In this document: in pieces, positions 15,833 through 19,155 of the stretch
How positions within the stretch are numbered: position 1 is the stretch's first letter
How the letters are laid out: every line of letters begins with the position of its first letter
Source of the DNA: Saprospiraceae bacterium
Lineage (GTDB): Bacteria; Bacteroidota; Bacteroidia; Chitinophagales; Saprospiraceae
Direction: 5' to 3'
Assembly (NCBI GenBank): GCA_023299965.1
Contig: JALZVN010000122.1
Coordinates: 1 to 19,155 of the forward strand
Length of the DNA: 19,155 nucleotides
Made by a program: the position numbers and the translations under genes
Notes under the pieces: generated by a model
The model's database searches: none
Told to the model about the DNA's origin: nothing
What the model saw: the letters and a program-made list of their open reading frames with translations, nothing else

Positions 15833-15864
15833 TTTGTTTTCTTTATTCTTTTCTCCTATTTGTA
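15833..15864 (+). promoter_or_regulatory. Weak promoter candidate for rarA
   Basis: TTTG at 15833-15836 is followed after 20 bases by TATTTGTA (15857-15864), which keeps the TA and part of the TTTG of the -7 consensus. It is about 24 bases before the ATG at 15888. Confidence 0.3.
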
Positions 15865-15887
15865 CATTGTTGAAATAATAAAACGCC

Positions 15888-17159
15888 ATGAATAAGCCAT
15901 TAGCAGAGAGAATGAGGCCCACTACCCTATCAGATTATGTTGGACAGAGCCATTTAGTAGGTAAAACTGGAATTTTAAGAAAATCCATAGAAAGTGGAAA
16001 TGTACCCTCTTTCATATTGTGGGGACCTCCTGGTGTAGGTAAGACAACATTGGCCTTTATCATTTCTCAAGCATTAGAAAGACCATTTTATAAACTTAGT
16101 GCTATAAATTCTGGAGTAAAAGATATCAGAGAAACTATTGCAAAAGCTAAGTCTAAGCAATTTTTCAATCGGGCAAATCCTATTTTATTTATCGATGAGA
16201 TTCATAGATTTAGTAAATCTCAGCAAGATTCGCTCTTAGGAGCTGTAGAGCAAGGAATAATCACCCTAATTGGTGCCACCACTGAAAACCCTTCATTTGA
16301 AGTCATCTCGGCTTTGCTTAGTAGAGCCCAAGTCTATGTATTGAACCATCTAAGCGAGGAAGAACTCATCACTATTATAGACGAAACCATTCGCAAAGAT
16401 GAAATACTGAAACCAAAAAAGGTAAAAATTTTAGAATATGAAGCATTAATACGTCTATCTGGAGGAGATGCGAGAAAGCTACTCAATGTGTTGGAAATCG
16501 TAGTGAATGCCAATATGGAAAATGCTCCAATCACTAATGATTTAGTGCAAGATCTAATCCAAGAAAACTTGATTTTATATGACAAAGCAGGTGAACAGCA
16601 TTATGATATCATTAGTGCGTTTATAAAATCTATTAGAGGAAGCGATCCAAATGCTGGTGTTTATTATTTAGCAAGAATGCTTGAAGGTGGTGAAGACATA
16701 AAATTTATAGCCAGACGCCTTGTAATTTTGGCTGCTGAAGATATTGGACTAGCGAATCCAAACGCCCTACTTATGGCGAACACAGCGATGCAAGCCATTC
16801 AATCTGTTGGCATGCCCGAGTCTAGAATCATTTTAAGTCAAGCAGTTATCTATCTTGCCAATTCTGCTAAGAGTAATAGTGCTTATTTAGCTATAAATGA
16901 AGCACAAGCAATTGTAAAAGAAACTGGGAATTTATCTATACCTCTTCAATTGAGGAATGCCCCTACTAAACTGATGAAGCAACAGGGCTATGGTAAGGGC
17001 TATAAATATTCGCATGACTATCCTGGAAATTTTATCCGCCAAGAGTTCTTACCTGAAAACCTCAAAGGCAAAGTGTTTTATCACCCAAATAATAATCCCA
17101 TTGAAAATAAGACGCTGGAAAAATTGAAGGAGAAATGGGGAAAATATTACAAAAAGTAG
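15888..17159 (+). CDS. rarA: Replication-associated recombination protein A (AAA+ ATPase)
   Basis: Encodes 423 residues, the normal length of the RarA/MgsA/Mgs1 family. The N-terminus PLAERMRPTTLSDYVGQSHLVG is typical; Walker A GPPGVGKT (46-53), Walker B ILFIDEIHR (99-107), sensor 1 GATTENPSF (129-137), an Arg finger at SRAQV (145-149) and sensor 2 in SGGDARKLLNVLE follow in order. The C-terminal half has the family's lid and tetramerisation region (LARMLEGGEDIKFIARRLVILAAEDIG..NP) and the YGKGYKYSHDYP stretch. RarA acts at stalled replication forks, loading or remodelling with SSB and RecA and related to clamp-loader ATPases. All key residues are present, so it is predicted active. It is transcribed away from the sigma operon and does not overlap the next gene. 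Confidence 0.95.
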   Translation: MNKPLAERMRPTTLSDYVGQSHLVGKTGILRKSIESGNVPSFILWGPPGVGKTTLAFIISQALERPFYKLSAINSGVKDIRETIAKAKSKQFFNRANPILFIDEIHRFSKSQQDSLLGAVEQGIITLIGATTENPSFEVISALLSRAQVYVLNHLSEEELITIIDETIRKDEILKPKKVKILEYEALIRLSGGDARKLLNVLEIVVNANMENAPITNDLVQDLIQENLILYDKAGEQHYDIISAFIKSIRGSDPNAGVYYLARMLEGGEDIKFIARRLVILAAEDIGLANPNALLMANTAMQAIQSVGMPESRIILSQAVIYLANSAKSNSAYLAINEAQAIVKETGNLSIPLQLRNAPTKLMKQQGYGKGYKYSHDYPGNFIRQEFLPENLKGKVFYHPNNNPIENKTLEKLKEKWGKYYKK

Positions 17160-17292
17160 CAAAGGAAAAGCTTTCGCGTACCAGTATTAGTTTAATACCT
17201 GAAAATCAGATAATTACCTTACTTTTTTTTGCGAAAAATTACTTATCGCCGTAAAAATTATTTATTATTGCTTAATTAATATCTAAAATAGT

Positions 17293-17350
17293 GACATCTA
17301 ATGATATAGATGTCCTAATAGATGGTAATACATAAGAACCAAAGTTCTTA
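17293..17350. other. Two perfect hairpins before the DUF1508-repeat gene
   Basis: GACATCTA (17293-17300) / TAGATGTC (17307-17314) is a perfect eight-base inverted repeat with a six-base spacer. TAAGAAC (17333-17339) / GTTCTTA (17344-17350) is a perfect seven-base one with a CAAA loop. Neither is followed by a T-run. They lie 71 and 35 bases before the ATG at 17385 and could be operators or leader structures. Confidence 0.5.
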
Positions 17351-17384
17351 TTGCTGAGAATTTTAATCGAAAAACTAACACACA

Positions 17385-19155
17385 ATGAAGGTTCGTACTT
17401 TTAAAACGAAGAAGAGCAAAAAGTTCTTCTTTAGTTTCCTCAACGATGATGGTAAAACTATCCTCAAATCAATCCCTTTCGATACCAAACCAGAACGTGA
17501 CAAAGCTAAGATGGATGCTTTGCAAAAAATTGCAAATAGAACTCCATTTAATGATGTTAATGCAAATGGCAAATTTGGATTCAATTATGTTTCGAATGGA
17601 AAAACCATCGCCACCTCTCAAGATGGCTGGAATAGTCAAGAGGCAAGTAATCAAGCCAAGGAAAGCCTATTTAATATGGGCAAGCAGCTTTTAGACGAAG
17701 CCAAAAAGGAGGAGGAAAATGAACCTGTAAACGATAAAGTTGAAACCACCAGCGATTCGTATAAAACTGACGGGGGCGCTGACGACTACAAACCACTATC
17801 TTTTTATCAGGCAAACGGCGGAAATACACAAGATGGTTTTGATAGTTTTGAAAAAGACGGTGAATTCTATTTCTCCTATCGCAAGAACGGTCAAGTACAT
17901 TTGATAAGTGAAGGATATAGTTCTGCAAAAGGCAGAGACAATGGAATTGCATCAGTTGATAAAAATCGATTGATAGCGGAACGCTATGATAGAAAAAGAC
18001 ATCAAAAAAACAACAAATTTTATTTCGACTTAAAAGCAGGGAATCACCAAGAAATTGCTACTAGTGCTTGGTATGATACCGAACAACAGATCAACAACGC
18101 CATTAACCTAGTTCAAGGTAATTCAACTGGAGGAGGCACTCAACAAAAAAATCCTACAACTGAAGCTGAAGATGCCAATTTCGTAGCTAGAAAAGGGGAT
18201 GCTATTACTACAACTTCTAATATATCAGTACCTACCTATCAGGCTCCTACAGCAACGGATCAAGATAAGCCAAAGAAACCAAGAAAAAAGAGAACCACTC
18301 CTAAGAAGAAGAAGGGAGAAAAGGTAATTCTTAAAACGGGTAGCTATCCTATCAATGACGTAAAGTGGCAAATATTTCAAAGTGGTGGCAACAAGCGTTA
18401 CTATTTTATTTTAAGAGACCCAAATGATAAATCTGTATTTTTCAATAGTAACGTAAAAGGGTTTGATACAGAGCAAGATGCCCAGGATGCCTTGGACAAT
18501 GCAATGAAGTTTTCCCCTTCTGATTCTAATTACGAGGTGAAAATTGCCAAGAACGGTAAATACTATTTTTACGTTCAAAATGAGCAAAAAGAAAATGTAG
18601 GCAAAAGTTTCTTCTACAACACTGAAGAAGAAATGCGTACCGCTATTGCTTTACTACTTGGCGATTTTGCAGTTGGTGTACCAACGGCTACTGGTAACCA
18701 AGATGAATATCTAGAGTGCTCTGCGTATAAGAGCGACAACAATGGTTTCCATAATTTCGATGCGGAAGGAGAATCCTATTTTGCATATAATAATAACAAC
18801 AAAACTTACTTGCGTTCTGAAGGATACACTAGTCCCAAAGGTCGTGATAACGGTATTCAGTCTGTTATTAAAAATGCACCTCTTGAAGAAAGATGGAAAA
18901 CGCTCAATGAAAACGGCACCTATTTTTACACTTTAAAAGCTGGCAATAGTCAAGAAATTGCAAGATCATGTCCTTATGAAAATGAAGCAGCTATGATGGC
19001 TGATATGAAATGGATTCAAGGCGCCGAATCTACGATTGGTTTTGGATCTAAGTTGCTTGGAACTTCTCTGATGTCCGCTTCCATGCTGATAGCAAGGACT
19101 AAAGAAGATGAAGCTGCAAAACTTGCTGCTGAAGAAGAAGCTAAACGTAAAGCTG
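17385..19155 (+). CDS. Partial protein with DUF1508/YegP-like repeats (runs off the window)
   Basis: ATG at 17385 opens a frame with no stop through 19155, giving at least 590 residues. It has no signal peptide, so it is probably cytoplasmic at its start. I count eight DUF1508-like units in four pairs, each built on a core like KFYFDLKAGNHQEI followed by YxT/YSSAKGRDNGIxSV. The pairs lie near residues 1-105, 133-245, 313-427 and 440-546. Pairs two and four are close copies, for example SEGYSSAKGRDNGI and SEGYTSPKGRDNGI, or YFDLKAGNHQEIA and FYTLKAGNSQEIA. Between pairs two and three is a basic linker, DKPKKPRKKRTTPKKKKGEK (294-313). The visible end has a mildly hydrophobic stretch (GFGSKLLGTSLMSASMLIA) and then an Ala/Glu/Lys-rich segment that looks like a coiled coil. 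E. coli YegP is a small two-unit member; the function of the family is not established. What follows the window end is unknown. Confidence 0.8.
   Translation, partial: MKVRTFKTKKSKKFFFSFLNDDGKTILKSIPFDTKPERDKAKMDALQKIANRTPFNDVNANGKFGFNYVSNGKTIATSQDGWNSQEASNQAKESLFNMGKQLLDEAKKEEENEPVNDKVETTSDSYKTDGGADDYKPLSFYQANGGNTQDGFDSFEKDGEFYFSYRKNGQVHLISEGYSSAKGRDNGIASVDKNRLIAERYDRKRHQKNNKFYFDLKAGNHQEIATSAWYDTEQQINNAINLVQGNSTGGGTQQKNPTTEAEDANFVARKGDAITTTSNISVPTYQAPTATDQDKPKKPRKKRTTPKKKKGEKVILKTGSYPINDVKWQIFQSGGNKRYYFILRDPNDKSVFFNSNVKGFDTEQDAQDALDNAMKFSPSDSNYEVKIAKNGKYYFYVQNEQKENVGKSFFYNTEEEMRTAIALLLGDFAVGVPTATGNQDEYLECSAYKSDNNGFHNFDAEGESYFAYNNNNKTYLRSEGYTSPKGRDNGIQSVIKNAPLEERWKTLNENGTYFYTLKAGNSQEIARSCPYENEAAMMADMKWIQGAESTIGFGSKLLGTSLMSASMLIARTKEDEAAKLAAEEEAKRKA

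Larger units (their letters stand above)
15287..15887. other. Divergent control region between the sigma operon and rarA
   Basis: This 601-base stretch holds no ordinary gene. From the sigma factor side it carries a minus-strand terminator and a 14-codon frame (listed), and from the rarA side a perfect palindrome and a promoter-like pair (listed). Between them are two more perfect inverted repeats: ACATTT/AAATGT (15608-15623, spacer ATTT) and TTAAGC/GCTTAA (15640-15655, spacer AATC). No exact TAnnTTTG box is visible on the minus strand, so the sigma operon may use an alternative promoter, as expected if the sigma factor controls itself. Confidence 0.5.

Noticed and set aside
17446..17952. Short frames on both strands inside the DUF1508-repeat gene
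   Set aside because: The frame from 17385 explains this region throughout with clear repeat structure; the others are overlapping shadows.

Overview
The window looks like a chromosomal segment of a member of the Bacteroidota, possibly from the Saprospiria or a related marine lineage; the rank below phylum is inference. The evidence is a PorP/SprF-type protein, C-terminal sorting domains of both type A and type B for the type IX secretion system (T9SS), several lipoproteins with a signal ending in Ser-Cys or Asn-Cys, AT-rich spacers, starts without clear Shine-Dalgarno sequences, and several upstream boxes that fit the Bacteroidota TAnnTTTG promoter element. I see no tRNA, rRNA, CRISPR array, transposase or phage gene. 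Most of the window is ordinary chromosome.

Left part (1-5056, all minus strand): a T9SS pair, a cysteine-rich surface protein with a type B sorting domain followed by a PorP/SprF outer-membrane protein; then a UbiA-family prenyltransferase; then a DUF1573 lipoprotein closed by a strong hairpin terminator. Centre-left (5357-8710): a PolX-family protein whose polymerase active site looks destroyed while its PHP nuclease site is intact, a 630-base spacer with two unusual blocks (a hairpin-rich block near 7040-7190 and a candidate structured RNA near 7430-7600), a small YwbE protein, and a MORN/YwqK-like repeat lipoprotein with an excellent terminator.

Centre-right (9130-11913, plus strand): a secreted glycoside-hydrolase-like protein with a type A sorting domain, then a short-chain dehydrogenase whose promoter seems to overlap the preceding terminator. 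Next comes a minus-strand operon (15286 down to 12105): an ECF sigma factor, a single-pass membrane protein with an N-terminal anti-sigma-like tail and a beta-barrel-like C-terminus, and a lipoprotein. It looks like an envelope signalling unit. A 14-codon reading frame and an intrinsic terminator lie in its leader.

Right end (15888-19155, plus strand): rarA, preceded by a perfect palindrome, and then a long frame that starts at 17385 and runs off the window. It encodes a soluble-looking protein made of repeated DUF1508/YegP-like units with a lysine-rich linker. The most interesting leads are the sigma operon with its leader, the DUF1508 repeat protein, the polymerase-dead PolX and the structured block near 7430-7600. 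None is proven to be a new system from this sequence alone.
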